A stretch of 64,000 nucleotides of DNA from Drosophila pseudoobscura (GCF_009870125.1 NC_046680.1:14837501-14901500), one strand, 5' to 3'. Shown: positions 1 to 13,975, counted from the first letter of the stretch. Translations and numbers: made by a program. The notes: a model not told the origin generated them from the sequence alone.

Positions 1-2583
1 CAATGCAACAACAGTACAAGTACTCTTCGAGAGGCTATTGGGTGTGTGATTTCATAACTTAGGCTACAATCCAAGGAAATACAAATACCTATCGCCCCAT
101 ATCTCGTGTATAATCCAATAAACTTGTTGGAAATCTAGTCCAAAGATTTAATCAACATTAGACCACTACCAAATAGCCTTCAATGGAAAAAGTGTAGCTT
201 AAAAGGGTATTTGAGGCCTCGGCCCCCGAAGCAAGTTCTAGTTTCAGCTTTTGTTAATTTATTCATGAGCGTTAGAACGGGGGGCTGGGGGGCCGTTATA
301 GATCCGCGCTTAGTGCACTCCACGCTTCGGTGGACACGTTGCCCCCGCTCCCTGCTGCTGGTGTTTGCTTGCCAAAGGGCCCTCGTTTGTGCAGCAACCC
401 ATTTGGCGAGAGTTGAAACAAATCCGGCAACATAACCCAAATAGGCGTGTCTCTCTCTTGCCGTCTTCCTGTCTTTCTGTTTGCGTTAGAATGGGGGCTT
501 TTGCATATGCCCATGCCTGTGCCTTTGTGCCCCAAAGTGTTGGGCAAAGTCAAACAAGAGCTTGGCTGTCGGATGCATCTGAATCTGCATCTGCCAGCTC
601 GCCAGCTCTTCCATTGTTTCCCAGGGCCCTCGTTGCCCTGGCTGCAGCTTTTCGTATGTGGGTGTGATTAATGTAATGAGAAATGTGAGTAGTAGTTGCC
701 GCATGCATCTCATTTCAACACTCTCTTCATGGGTGGAGTGATGCTGTTGCTGTTGCTGATGCTATCGATACATCCCATCCATCGATGACCCAAATCTCTG
801 CCTCTCTGCCTCTCTCGCGCATATGGGAGCCCACACACTGGAAATTTGCATAATTTGACGACAAGTCGGGGAAAATCTCAGAGATTTATTACGAGCTATG
901 TGATCCCAGGCCCGAATATGGCTAAAAACCATCTGTGTTGTCTCTGTCTGAGGATAAGCATCATATAATTGTACTGTCGCTGCGGTTGTGGGGATTGCGT
1001 TGAGCAGGAAATTACGACAAAATAATTGAGTGCGAATCGTAATGAGATCTCTCTCTCTCTCTCTGTGGCTCTGGGGATCTACATAGTCGCCTTGTTCAGG
1101 AGTGATAGTGCAGCCAATTCATTCATTGGGGCCTGGCATGTGTAAATATTTATGCAAATATTCGCTCAAACAGGGGACACATATGTAAATAGTAGGGTCT
1201 CCTCTGTCCCCCAACCCCTCCAAGAGATTAAAGCCATCGCTAGCCAGCGACCCGACCTGTGGGTTTCAATTCCGGGAGTCCAAGGAGCAGGCCAGCAAAA
1301 CGGAAGTCAAGTGGACACTTGGTGCTTTCTGCTTACCTGGGCAAACACTTGGAAATGTGTCCACTGATTGACAGGCCACGAGATTTGCATATTTGCATAC
1401 TGCGACCCGCGAAAGGAAGCCGTCAAGGTGCAGCCAAGCCATCACTTTAGAAAGTTATTTGCATGCCGCAGAGAGCCAGCCAGCCGCCAGCCGCCGGGTG
1501 CCGCGCCTTGCCTTTGAGCCGCTGTTTGTGTGAGTGCCTGTGTTGCATGCAGATTTTTGATTGGCACCCGGCCAGGGGCCTCCATCGAATGCCCGGCGGA
1601 AGCGGCAGCACCCCGAGTTCAAGGACAATGCCATGTTAATTGGAGGAGACCCAGCAATATGGCCAAAAAAATGTTTGCCTTCGTACGCACCCTAATGACC
1701 CATAAACACTCGCCCAATAGGCCATATCCGCGCGTCGTGTCGTTGCCAGATAACGTCGAAGCATTGAATGGCTCAGGGGCACCACCAGCCACCCACCAAG
1801 AACGGCCCCAACCTGGGGGCCATAAACATACTCAGCCACATATAAATTCTATTTATCAGCAAACATTTTGGCTTTGGGGCGCCCTCTGAGCGGCTGTAAA
1901 ACGTAGCCAGCGCCCCAACAAAACGAATGGGGAGCTCCGCTCCGCCTCACTCGATCCACCAAATGGAGACCCAACCCCGAAACAACAAAACAAGTTTGCG
2001 TTTAAAGCGAACGTTAAGGGCAAACTTTTAATTAGAAAGCAAGTACGGTCAGCCGGAAAATGGTATGGTATAGAATGGTAAGGGAGTGGACTACGGAAAC
2101 TAAATACGGGAATATTTCATTTACGGACATGTGTTCGCATACCACGAACCTTTCCCAGTGAACGCACTTCGCACTTTGCATGTCAAGCCACAATAACAGA
2201 AGAGAAGAGACCTCTTGGTTGAAAACGAATTGAAGTACTGTGGTAGGTTAGGATCGTTTCAGGCATCGGGGAATGAATGGAGCCCGCTCCCAGATGATAA
2301 ATCGACGCGACGTCTGACATCCCAAGCCGGGGCACCCTAGGCATCTCCCTCCTCTCTCTCTCCCCCCCTTCGAGCCTATATTCATGTGTCAGCTGCTCAT
2401 TAAAAAGGTATTCATCATTACCGCGGGAGGCGACGGGGCGCGATGCGACGCTGCAATTGTCGCACCCAAAGACCGGGCTGCGAATCGGATCTCTCGCTGC
2501 ATCTTATTTTCTACAGCTGGCGGCATGTTTGCTGTCAAAGCCCATGACAGCAGCGCCTTGGGTACATGGCTTTGAAGACGTTC
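1..2583. other. Noncoding stretch, left edge
   Basis: No coding gene can be supported. Short open frames here have no recognisable domains, no consistent splice partners and no codon pattern. The stretch contains a CT run at about 1048-1065, a DRE octamer TATCGATA at 763-770 and many AT-rich homopolymers typical of Drosophila introns. If the leftward exon proposed near 14.4-14.9 kb is real, this DNA would be its intron; that is inference. Confidence 0.6.
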
Positions 2584-2862
2584 TTTTTTATGGATTTTAC
2601 TAGAGGAATTTCCATAAGGTATGCGAGTTTTCGTGATTGATCGGTAGAGAAGCTTTAGCTGGATATCGATAATAGTTGAGACAATTTTCCGACTGTTTCT
2701 GGTTATTTTTTATGGATTTTACTAGAGGAGTTTCCATAGAGTATGACAGTTTTTGTGATTGATCGGTAGAAAGGGTTTCCTTGAAATAAGTAATCGATAA
2801 TTATCGATATGTTGATTTTAGGTTAGAGTTGAGAGAATTTTCCGACTCTTTCTGGTTCTTTG
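2584..2862. repeat. Diverged direct repeat with DRE sites
   Basis: Two adjacent copies of a roughly 120-150 bp unit occur here, the first about 2584-2703 and the second about 2706-2862. Both begin with TTTTTTATGGATTTTACTAG, continue through a GTGATTGATCGGTAGA block and end in TTTTCCGACT followed by TTTCTGGTT. Each carries a DRE octamer TATCGATA (2664-2671 and 2802-2809), the second with an extra ATCGAT just upstream. The copies differ by substitutions and an insertion, so the duplication is not recent. DRE is the DREF site of many Drosophila housekeeping promoters, but I see no gene start beside it. Confidence 0.75.
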
Positions 2863-3721
2863 ATCGACAGTTAAGCGTAGTAAATATTTTGTAGGACTTA
2901 TAAATTCCTCAAAGAGTATATTATTATTCGATACATTCGAAATTTCGATTGTAATTTTGTGTCTTGCTTTCTTTTCACATCTCACATCCCTCTCCAGTCG
3001 TGTAACATTTTTTGTACTTTTTGTTGAGAAATTGTTCAATAATTTTTCTCTTTTCTGGGGCCCCCCTTTTGTGTGCCGCGGGGTTATGCGATATGTGCGC
3101 CACTTTGGCATATGATGGAATTGACACTTCAGTTTCTGTGACAGACATGGGGCATGGGGCATCACAAACAGACCCTCGGCACTGATATACGTATACGAGG
3201 AATACGCCTCTCAAAGTGGAGATGGAGATGGCAGATAGTGTGGCAGACGACGACGACGACGCACTTGAAATGCATCAAATGGCATTTTCCTTTGTATGTG
3301 CTCGCCTCTCCGTCGGTGGTGGGTGGTTGGGCGGGTTGGAGCTTGGTTGTTGCTGGAGTTTATGGCCGAATGGAGTTGGAGATGCGTTTGTTAGCGCTAA
3401 TGGCGCATTTATGACAGGCCGCAGGGTTGCAAACTAGCATTGCAACGGTAACAGATACAAAAGAAGGCTCACATATCATCAACCCCTGGTGCCGGCTGTC
3501 TGGCCTATCAGTCCATCAATTTGTACTTTTATCACTTACGAAAACAAACTTCAATTCCAAGCGAAAAATGACAGCATAAATGGTTCTCTAGTTTAAGATT
3601 ACTTTAGCATTTCGTAAAGTTTTTCTTTAGGGGATGGGAATGTTGTGGATGGGGGGTGGGGTACATCCGCTAATTGCTGTAACTGTGGCAGCCCTGGGGC
3701 TCGCCTTGGTTTGGTTCCATT

Positions 3722-3771
<50 letters not shown>

Positions 3772-5173
3772 CTAAGCGGCGAATGTGCCCCTGTCGCTGT
3801 ACACTGCCGCACGCTTTGTTGCATCACATTTCCTTTAACCCATAAAAGTGGAGCTATGCCATGCAAACGATGGAAGTGGCACACATGCCCAGCGTCACAG
3901 AGATGTAAGAGATACATTTTTGATAGCAAATGCGAGTTGCCTGCCAGTGGAGCTGCCATCGGAGGTGGAGAACAATGGCGGGGGCACCGACTGCGGCCAT
4001 TGTCGCTCTGGTTCTTGCGGCTCGTAGTGTGCTCTTCTGTGTGCCGCTCCCCCCCGTATCGTATCAATCATAATTAGGCATACATTAAATGCGAGTTTTG
4101 AAGATACATTAACGTTTGTCCCTTTGCGTAATTACAATCTACGGACATGACTGAGGAACTTTTACGATCGTGATGCTGGGATCCGATTCTTGGGGAGCAC
4201 AAGGGTATAAAGTAGATGGTAGATAGAATAATAAGTGCGTCGAGTCCAAAGACCTCTGCCAAGGGATGTATGATCCACAATTTGAAAGATAGGATACTCT
4301 TGTTTGGTATATTTAGAGTTCAAGCTATTAAATACTATCTATACTTCCCTACTTCGCGAAAGATCCAAAGCTTTTGTATATAATAAAGAGTTATACTCAT
4401 CCCATTTAACTCTCATTCATTTCATTATTACATTTCATTGCACAGCCTATAGATCTGAGTACCGGGGTATCCCATAGTCGGAATACAGCGTTCTATCTGG
4501 CTGCTTTTTTGGGGCCACGTCTGCATCTTTGCACTTGGCTCGGCCTAGCCCACATCACAGCGTAGCACATCAAATGTTTAGTGCTTAATAAAGTGTGTTA
4601 TGTCTTTTGTAATTATTTTCAGCTTTAGTTGCGCCTGATTGCCGTGCCGTGCCGTACCGTGCCGGAGGAGAGGAGAGGCCTCTGCATCGACATCAGCCAG
4701 CATCATGGCAGTCGTTCGTTCCTAAGCGTTTTTAATTCCAGCCAAAAATGTATGCCGTGTGTGGGCCAGCGGATCTTGAGCCAAGCACCGAAATCAGAGA
4801 TACATACATCGTACGAGTCTCAGTCTGAGTCTGAGTCTAAGTATATGTAAATGTGAGTGCCGCCAGAGCCACCTACAAGGCGCTGCTTTGGGCTTTCTGG
4901 GTTTCTATTTGCACAGGTGTTTTAGCACCTGCCTTCCAGATGGGTGTTTGGGGGGGGGCATTGGGTGCGAGTGTATTATCATCAATGTAGGGCTGGACGG
5001 GGGCGTGTCAAAGTGCTAAAAGGCACTGGCACTGGCTGCACTTTTACTGTAATAATTAGCACATCATGAACTGTAAATAAAGGCCACCAGTGATGCCCCC
5101 ATAAGCGTTTCGTGACTCGAACAATAACCGTGAAAGGTGGCTTTCATCTGAAATACGAGCATATCCCAATTCT
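2863..5173. other. Noncoding stretch with TG microsatellite
   Basis: No coding gene is supported. It holds an uninterrupted TG run at 3726-3768 and a short GTCTGA tandem near 4819-4842. At about 4455-4500 there is a segment resembling the tail that often follows DINE-1 elements (GGGGTATCCCATAGTCGG), too degraded to call firmly. Confidence 0.55.
3726..3768. repeat. (TG)n microsatellite
   Basis: An uninterrupted TG run of 43 bases. It creates spurious frames with Val-Cys runs on one strand and Thr-His runs on the other, which should not be read as protein. Confidence 0.97.
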
Positions 5174-5745
5174 GAGGCTGTTATGCACGCTGCATGACAA
5201 TTTTTAGGCATCTCTTGAGGGCGTTACACACGTTGCATGATACTTTTAGGCATCCCTTGAGGCTGCTACACACGTGGCGTGTTCTTTTATGCCTCTCTGG
5301 GGCTGCAACACGCGTTGAATGACACTTTTAGGCAACTTTGAGGCTGTTACACACCTTGCATGATTCTTTTAGTCATCTTTGAGGCTGCTACACGTGTTGA
5401 ATGACACTTTTAGACATCTCTGAGGCTGCTACACACTTTGAATTCCACTTTTAGGCATCTCTGGGGCTGCTGCACACGTTGAATGACACTTTTAGACATC
5501 TCTGAGGCTCCTACACACGTTGCATGATACTTTTAGTCATCTTTGAGGCTGCTACATAAGTTGAATCACTCTTTTAAACATCTCTGAGGCTCCTACACAC
5601 GTTGCATGATACTTTTAATCATCTTTGAGGCTGCTACACACGTTGAATCACTCTTTTAAACACCCCTGAGGCTGCTGCACACGTTGTATGATACTTTTAG
5701 ATATCTCTGAGGCTGCTACACACCTTGCATGACACATTTTCGTTA
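5174..5745. repeat. 41-bp minisatellite, about 14 units
   Basis: Fourteen head-to-tail units begin with GAGGCTG or a close variant, at 5174, 5217, 5259, 5299, 5340, 5381, 5422, 5463, 5504, 5545, 5586, 5627, 5668 and 5709. Spacing is 43, 42, 40 and then a constant 41 bp. A typical unit reads GAGGCTGCTACACACGTTG, then an A/T-rich ACTTTTAG block, then CATCTCT. From about 5463 on, two unit types alternate: one with GCATGATACTTTTA and TCATCTTT, the other with GAATCACTCTTTTAAACA. This gives an 82-bp higher-order period. The left units are more diverged, as expected if recent expansion occurred on the right. No open frame runs through it. Confidence 0.95.
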
Positions 5746-8317
5746 GGATTTACTTTCGAAACAAGCTCCCAACATCTTGTGGCATGAAAATTCGATTGTC
5801 TTGCCTTTTTGGATAGTTTCGCGGGAACTTTCTTTTGTTTTTCTTCTTCTCCACTGTGATTGCTTTTCCCACGAAAATCATTGGGCAGATGGTTTTTTGA
5901 TTGCTCCGAAGGCTAATTTTTTTTCTTTGGTGGAAGTAATGACTCGAAGATGCCGCGTGCCCCCAAGCCCCAAGAGTTCGTCCGCCAGAGTCTCGGTTCG
6001 AACTTCGAGTCGTATTGGAGCATAATTCAATTTTTCAAAGTTTTTTCTTTATGGTTAAATGAAAACCGGTCTCTGCAGCGGACAATCGGTTAATAATAAA
6101 GATTTTAAACTAATTGGCTCATTTACCGCACAAAAACAAAAACAACAGCATTATAATAATGATGACGATGACTGATGACCGATGATCATCGCAAAATCAT
6201 GGCCTTCACTCGGCTCCGGAGAGTAGGGGCGCGGGTAAGACACCAAAAAAATAAAAAAAAAATTAATTATACAAAAGTGAATTTTGCCATTGCAACGCTT
6301 TTTTCTCTCTCGTTGTCAGCGATTCTCCGGGAGGGTCCCTCCTCCGCCGCAACCCCCGAACTTTATCGCGAGAGTCATTAACGAATAAATTGGGGCATGG
6401 CATGGGGCAAAAGGAAGGAAAAGGAGACCATTGATAAAAATGGAAGGAAAGACATAAAACTGGACATAATCGTTGCCGGGTCTCCAAAGGGGAGTCCATA
6501 GATGGGGGTTGTGGATGGGTGTGTGTGGGTGTGGGAGGGGGAGGAGGGGGGATTTCGACTTACTTGCGTGCCAGGCGTTTTCGTATTCCAGCAAACATTT
6601 TTCGGGTCCTCCTGCGCGCGGCGCCCTTATCCTCTTTTATGTCGGTACTAATGTTGTATTGTAAATTAAATTGCCGATTTCCGTAGCTTCCGTCTCTCTC
6701 CCTCACTCACTTTCCTTCTCTATCTTCCGTCCGTCGAGAAGGGCAACAACAAAATACGGCGACACTTAAAATTAATTAAAAAAATAGCAAAAAACCCGCA
6801 CTTTCTGTTGTTGTTTCTGCTGCTGCTGCTGCTGTTCATTTGTTGGGTTGTCATTGGCAGCTTTTGAACGCCTCATTGCAGTGGGAGACGGACAAACAAA
6901 CACAAAACACCGAGGAAAAGTATCCAAAACAAGCACAAAAAAACGAAATCAATTAGCCAAAGTAGTTTCGAGGGGTTGGGGGACGGCAGGGAGATGTATC
7001 TCCGATTGGTGTCTTCGGATTGTGCAATCTATAATTCGAAGAAATCAATAATCCTCAGCTGCGGATCGCGCGAACGCACATTTCCCAATTCTCTCACACA
7101 CACAAACACAAACACACACACACACATGCACGTGCACATGTGTGCACTTTGGTTTCCACTTTTCACACTGGCTTTTCTTCATTCACTTCTCTTCTCATTT
7201 CACATCCACTTCCACTCCTCCGTTGACAATCTCTTGGCTTTGGGGCACAGTGGGCGATGATCGGGTCTGTGTCTTGGTCTGGGTCTGCGCCGACGCGATG
7301 CTGAAACGAGCCAAGAAGAGAAATTCACACATTATTTTCAAATTTATTTTCTGTTCGTTTTTGTATCAACAATAAGAAAGAAGCCAAAGAAATGCTTGTG
7401 AGGGGGAGCCCTCTGTGTGGACCGCATAAGCGATTTATATAATTGACGTGTCGAGTGACAAATTCAAAACATTTAATGCCAACAAGTCGCAACGAATGGG
7501 ACGCGGTTGGGGTAAATTTAATAATTCTGACTGGTCCAAATATCACGTACAACATTTGTTTAAACTTCATTAAATCGGGGTAGATAAGCGGCGATAAGAG
7601 CAAGAGTAATGGCTGGCCAGTGTGACCAGTTGCACTGCCTGGAAGCCATCTCAAGCAGTTTGAACTGCTTTGTGACCTGCAGAGACACGGGAAACGGTAC
7701 AAAGCAGTGATAAGTAGCTCATCTAATTTTGAACTGATGGACACGCATTTGCAGGCAAAGATCTGTCAGAAGACTTGACAGGGCAGACAAGTGGCAATAA
7801 GAGATAAGAGTAACTAATGGAAAACAAGTGTCACATATGCACCACTTGCTCCATTTATGTCGAGATTTTGCACGGTTTACACTGCTTGAAACAGATCACA
7901 AGCAGTGCTTTTGTTTAGTAAGAAGTTCTTAAGCAGTAAACTTTTGAGGGAAACGATCTAAGGCAATAGTTTTTTCGTCTAGTTGTAAAACTTAAAGATT
8001 CCAATTGTTACTCTACGAAGGATTCCGTATAGAGTGTTCCCTCAGTCTCTCAGAACGAGAGTTATAATTGGGAAGCATCTCTTAACGAGTTTTAGACCTA
8101 CGTTCAAGTGGCCAGAGTCATTTCCTAGACCGCTCGACTGTCCCGCCCGCAGAACCACAAGATTTATGGTCCGCAAAGTTGATGGAATCTGGCAAAAAAA
8201 AAAACAAGAGACGGCCGGCCTGCTGTGGGGGAGCCCAGGCATTGGGGATGTTCCGAGCGATAAGGTGAGCAACGGCGGCGATCTCTGGGGCCCCCACATC
8301 AATCATGGCCTCAATCT

Positions 8318-8322
<5 letters not shown>

Positions 8323-8352
<30 letters not shown>
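8323..8352. repeat. (TG)n microsatellite
   Basis: An uninterrupted TG run of about 30 bases, followed by a C-rich tract. Confidence 0.95.
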
Positions 8353-8353
<1 letters not shown>

Positions 8354-11300
8354 CCCCCCATTCCTTGTTGAGAAGAACGGATGCAGATGTAATTATGGCC
8401 CATTCTCGTCTCGGCCGTGTTCTGTTTTGTTTCCATTCCCCCCAATGGCCGTGCTAATGGCGTAAGTATTTGGTTACAGTTTTTCGGGGGCAAAAACGTT
8501 TTCGGGCCGTGCACTTGGCTCACATACCCACACACAGATGCAGCTACTGCTAGAGCCACAAAGATACAGATACAGATACATTTTCAGAGGGAGCTTGCTT
8601 CGAAGGCCTGGCCAAGCATGACAAAGAACATGTTTTTGTTTTGTATTTGTTGTATTTTGTTGCATGTGAGCGAGAGCGTGAAAGAAGCAGGGGGACAGGG
8701 GGCAGGCGGCAGGGGGCAGGCGGCAACAAGCGGCAGAAACTCGGAACTTCTCACGCACGCCGCTGCGGCATTTGGTGTACTCGTCTCTGCTGTATCTGGG
8801 AAATGTTTGTGCGTACAGACGCGCTTTGTATCTCTGTATCTATTGGAGATTGCAACACGTACAGCGCGTGCATATTACCCCGTTCCGTTCCGTTCCCTTG
8901 CCGTGGTCCGGGATCCGGGGTACGGAGGACGCCCTTGTTATGGTTCATGTTCCGCATTTGGTTGTGCCGCTATTTTAGGTCGTTCCCCTCCTGCCTACAG
9001 CCACTGCCACTGCTGCCACTGCTACTGGCTGCCACAGCGGAAACCTGCAACATACGATACGCTTCAGCGAGCGTGCAATTACCACCGCAAAACATTGCTC
9101 CCGCCCGATACGACCCGATACCCGCCGCGGTACCATTTCTCCGTGGCAGGGCCTCCAAAGTCGCTCCCAAAATACAAAAGTGGGAACACTCTTTCTGATT
9201 TATGGCCCATTGTATCAGACAGACACAAAATGCTCTTACCAAAAATGAGAAGAACTGAAGAAGCCCCATCGCTGCCCCCAAAGGCACTGATTACATTGCA
9301 CTCTGCGCAGAGTGCAGAGCAGTGCCAAGTGCCACACAGATTCCACATAGATTGAACAACAAAGAGGCATGCCACCACCGACCAGCGATCTTCATGTCAC
9401 CCACATGGCCGGCTGGCCGCTCCCCGGCAGATTAGAGTACAATTCCAGCCGCTCAAGTGGCCAAAGAATGTGCTCCTTAATAGAATTAGTTTTGATTTTC
9501 ATTTGGGTCTTGAATAGTTGAATAGTTCTCTGATTTATGCTGTTCCCCTGATGAAATTTTCCGCTTGCAGAATGAAAAACGAGCCAAGAAAACTGCGACC
9601 AGCAAATGTGCGAAATACAAATTTCATAACGTGAAATTAGCGCAAATAACTTGAATGCAAATGCAATTTGGCCACGACGTTGATGGACACAGAAGGGCGG
9701 GTGGCAGGAGGCAGGAGGCAGGAAGGGGGGAGGCACAAACCACTGATGCTGCCACTGCTGCTGCCACTGCTGCTTCTGATGATGATGAGAGTCCGCTGAT
9801 GATGCCGGATGGCTGGCCTGGCTGACTGCAGTTTTGCAGTTCTGCAGTTCGCGGGTCGCATGGCTGCCCATAAACGAAGCAGCAGCTGCACCGCAGAACC
9901 CAGCTCCCTCCCTTCCACTCCGCTCCCTCAGCCGCGGGTAACGGGATTTATAATTAAACATAAACGCAGCAGACTCGCCGACTCTCAAGACTCCTCAAGA
10001 CTCCGCGAGACTCACAGCGGAGGCACGCACGCGGTCTCGCAGCTAAAGTCCATTTATGCCAATAAGCAAAAGATGAAACATAAAAGCGTGCCTCAATTTG
10101 TGGGATATTCGACTAGGAGACACCCCTTACGCCCTGAGATTTATTGGTATTTCAAGACAATACTGTCCCAGGAGGAGAGCCTGTCCCTGGGAGTTCTGGA
10201 GACTCTGGAGTTCTCCAAGCAACACAGCATACCCTCTCCACCTCTGTATTCGCAAATATTGGGTATAAAAATAATCTTTCTAGTGCGCCGTCTGCCTCCG
10301 TCCCCCCTGTCGTTGGGGCTTTGCTGACAGCAAAGTCTCTGCGCGAATGTGTCGCCAAGTTGGCTCCCTCCCCAGAATAGCCCTCTCCCCACCCCCCGCC
10401 TCAAGCCGCCACGATCTCCGCTGAGTATCGAGAAATGAGAGCGAAAAATAAACAAATCATAAATCTGTGGAAAATATGTTTTATGGCTTTAACGACCACC
10501 CAAAATATCACCACAAATACGAGCATAGATGGCCGTATGTACATGTATCTAGCTATATGTACATCCCATAGATCCATAGATCCACTCGGAGTGGGTCCCA
10601 GTTGTAGTGCCTTCATGGCGTAGTCCTCCAATTAAAAATCCTGTGTCTGACTGGTCCCCTGCTTCCCCTTGGTTCCCTTTTCTACCAGTCGAATGGTTAA
10701 TCGAAAATGAAATGCAATCAAATTCACATTCGAATAAAGTTTGCCCCCCCCCCATCGTGGGAGTCCTGGGCAGGGTCCATAATAAACGCCAATAAAACTT
10801 CACATTTAACCCATAAAACTAGCATCGGGGGAGCCCTTCGGCCTGCCTCCCCCGAAACTCAATTTCAACTTTTATTCGAGTGGCAGCAAAAAACAAACTA
10901 CGGAAATCCTCTCGATGACAGGTGTGTGTGTGGCAGTGTGGCAGGCAGCAGCTATGTACGAGTATGTACATGTGTAACCGTGTTATCCATTACGTTACGA
11001 GTATTTAAACACTTCAGTTCTCGCTTAATATAGCCAAACGAGCTTTAAAATCGAATAAATTTTATAGAGTTTTTATTGATTGTTGCCGACTATTAGCCAA
11101 GCCAACAAAAAGACTGATAAATAATCAAAGAGGGGCTTCAAAAGTATCGCTTGGGTAGTTTTAGGGATCCCCAAATGAGTGCACCCACAAACAGTTCAGT
11201 CACCCCACGTCTTACATTTATGAACCGCACTGTTGGCTCTGTTTGTTCGCGTAACGGCTGACGGCAGAAGCCAATCAATTGATGCGAAATTGCCACCGAA

Positions 11301-13975
11301 TAAGCCCCGAAAAATCCCTCAACTGCAAACTGAAAACTGTGCGTGGAAATGTAAATACTTTTATGCCGAGGGAAAGCATTTCCCAGTGCCCCCCCAACAA
11401 CAACATTTGTTGTAAATCTGTCGCTGGCTTTATCTTCGAGCAGTGGAGCGGTGGAGCAACGGAGGAAATGCGGCAGTCAGCAGAAAACTATGCCAAGGCA
11501 AGTGAACCCCGGGGGAAGCTCCACCATTCGCAGAGTATGTTTTCTTCTTCTTCTTCAAAAAATATATACATATATTCGTGGATTCTAGCCGGAGATTAGC
11601 CGGAGATAACAGCCGAGTGGCGCGAGTGGGTCTCTGAAGAGGCTTAGTGGCAGTGGCAGTGGCAGTCATAAAAATTCGATGTTGCCGACGACTGCGGATG
11701 TGGCAAGGGAGGGGGCTTCTGCCAGAGGAAGGCAGTAGTCGAATCAGTGGAAGCTTCAAGCCTCAAGCCTCATTATTTGCTCGAATAATTAGCGTACATT
11801 TTGGGCACTAAAGAAAACTGGCTCAAAAGCCAGCCGAATGTTGGCCAAAAAGTAATTGCATTAAGTAGCAAATTGAATAATGAAATGAAACAACCAATTA
11901 AGCGGCAACCCCAGGAAGTGGCAACAGCAGACCACAAAGCAAACACAACATATGACACCATCGGTATTAGATCTCCATCGTCATCGTTATTGTTGTCTTC
12001 TGAGACCATATCATTGACCAAATACAGTGGTGGATGAGGGGGAGAGGGAGTATACCAGTTACCGGTTTCGGCAACTTGAAGGCGACAATGTTCTTTTTGC
12101 CAAAACATCGGGAAAGAAAGCCAAAAGCGACACTTTGGATACCCTAAGGATTCATAGTTTCCTGGGCTTCTCGGGCAGGATTATCGGAAAATATAAATCG
12201 TTATAGCATCTTCGTAGATTAATGTCTGAAATTTGGCATCCCATTCAATGTTTAGAATGAATGCCTGTCTTTCTGTCAATGAATTGCCAGGGCAGAGACA
12301 GGAGGAGGTGTGTAGGATGTTGCTGATGCCCCAATACGATTGGTTATATTATGAATTTTGAATGTCTGGCGGAATCAGAACCAGTTCGACAAGTTGTTTG
12401 CGTAGCCAAAGCAAACAAAAGCTTAGAGATACTCGTTTCAACGAAAATATATCTGCTACAGAGAGACAGAGATACAGTGAGTGGGGAAGGGAAGGGGTGG
12501 AGCTATCAAAGTGTTGATTTCAATTGTTGACCGTAAAATTGTTGGGCCACAACCAAGAAAAAAAGGTGTCAAGCCAACCTTGCTTGGGCTTTTGGTTGGA
12601 AATTTAAATTTAATCAAAAGAAATCAAATGAAACGAATTACCATAAATGCAAAACGTGCCCAAAACTGAAAACTTGGCCAAAACTCTGGGCTCGGGACTC
12701 TGTTGCTGGGCTCTGTCTGTGGCTCTGACTCTGGCCTTTAGCTGGAGACCACGAAAAAATTAGTGCGTGTCTCCAAAAGGTTTTCCTTTCCAGCCGATTG
12801 CGCCCCATGGAATTATGAATCAACAACAAAAACAGCAGCAACAAACTTAAGAGGAAGCCTGCTATAATGCCCTCCGCCCTCTCCTCTCCTCTGCTCTCCT
12901 CTAGGAATTTATGATATGAACCCAAATGAGATATGGTTATGATGGGGATGTGTTTATGCCGTCAACGGCGAAACTGCGACCCAAACAGACAGAAATATTC
13001 CCAAGCAGGGACAGAGAGAGAGAGCTTTCGGTAGTTTAGATATATGACTGGGATAGCACCTACCCTGCCACTGCGACTCCTGCGTCTCCTCCTCCATATG
13101 CGTATGCAAATGTTGGCTTATGTGGAGCGCCAACTGAGGGAGGAGGTGGCGCTGTGGTCTTATTTATTTCCCAGCGACACGTAAACTCTTTTCGAAAGAG
13201 AAATTTAGCCCAAAAGAGACATATGTATACTCCTCTCCGGAGTTTGAGTTGTATGTTTTTCCTGGTGCCTTCAGCCTAGACCGATGTTGTTTTCGCTTTT
13301 TTTGGTGTCTTTATTCGTTATGCAAATCGAATAATGGTACATGTGTATGGCACGCAGGCGCACCTTTTGTGCTTCCGGTTTCCGGAGGAGCCAGCAGCAG
13401 CACGTGCGTGAAAATTACGCCAATTGGTGGGGTTTTGGCTTGGGGTTTGGGGCCGGGGCATAGGTAACCTAGCCCCATTATGATTGTTGTGGCAACAGCC
13501 ATAATTAAAATGCTAGAAATTATGGCCCCAGCCACGTACTTGGGTGTTGTTTTGGCATTTCTTTATGGCCATTGGCACTAAGGTTGCATAATGCCACAAG
13601 GCTACAAAAAGAGTTCTACCTCTCACTCTCACTCTTAATCTCTCCGACATCGTTTGTGCAATGATTGTACTTCCAGGGGGAATATTCATTAATAATTTCC
13701 AATGAAGCGAACCGAATGCGGTCCTAATCTTATCAGAAATGCGTTTGCGGACAGAGGCACCATTACTCATAGGGCCATTAAGGTTGCGAAATGGAATTCG
13801 AATGGGCATTGGAATTGGAATTGGAAGCAGTGGCAGTGGCAGCCCCAAAGACCATTTCCATTCCCCCATTTCCCCATTCCATTGTTGTTTATTAATTGAA
13901 TCAATGACAAACCAAACCAGAAATTCAATACAATACCCGCCGCCCCTTCTATCGCTGTGGGGCGCCATGTGGCGT

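Noticed and set aside
3634-4077. 147-codon frame containing a Val-Cys run
   Set aside because: The frame is produced by the TG microsatellite; the opposite strand gives a matching Thr-His run. No protein feature remains outside it.
8417-9355. Open frame of 312 codons on the plus strand
   Set aside because: It starts with a non-ATG codon, runs through low-complexity text (GGGCAGGCGGCAG repeats, Arg/Ala stretches), and overlaps open frames on two other strands in the same GC-rich stretch. No domain or codon bias is seen, so it is probably accidental.
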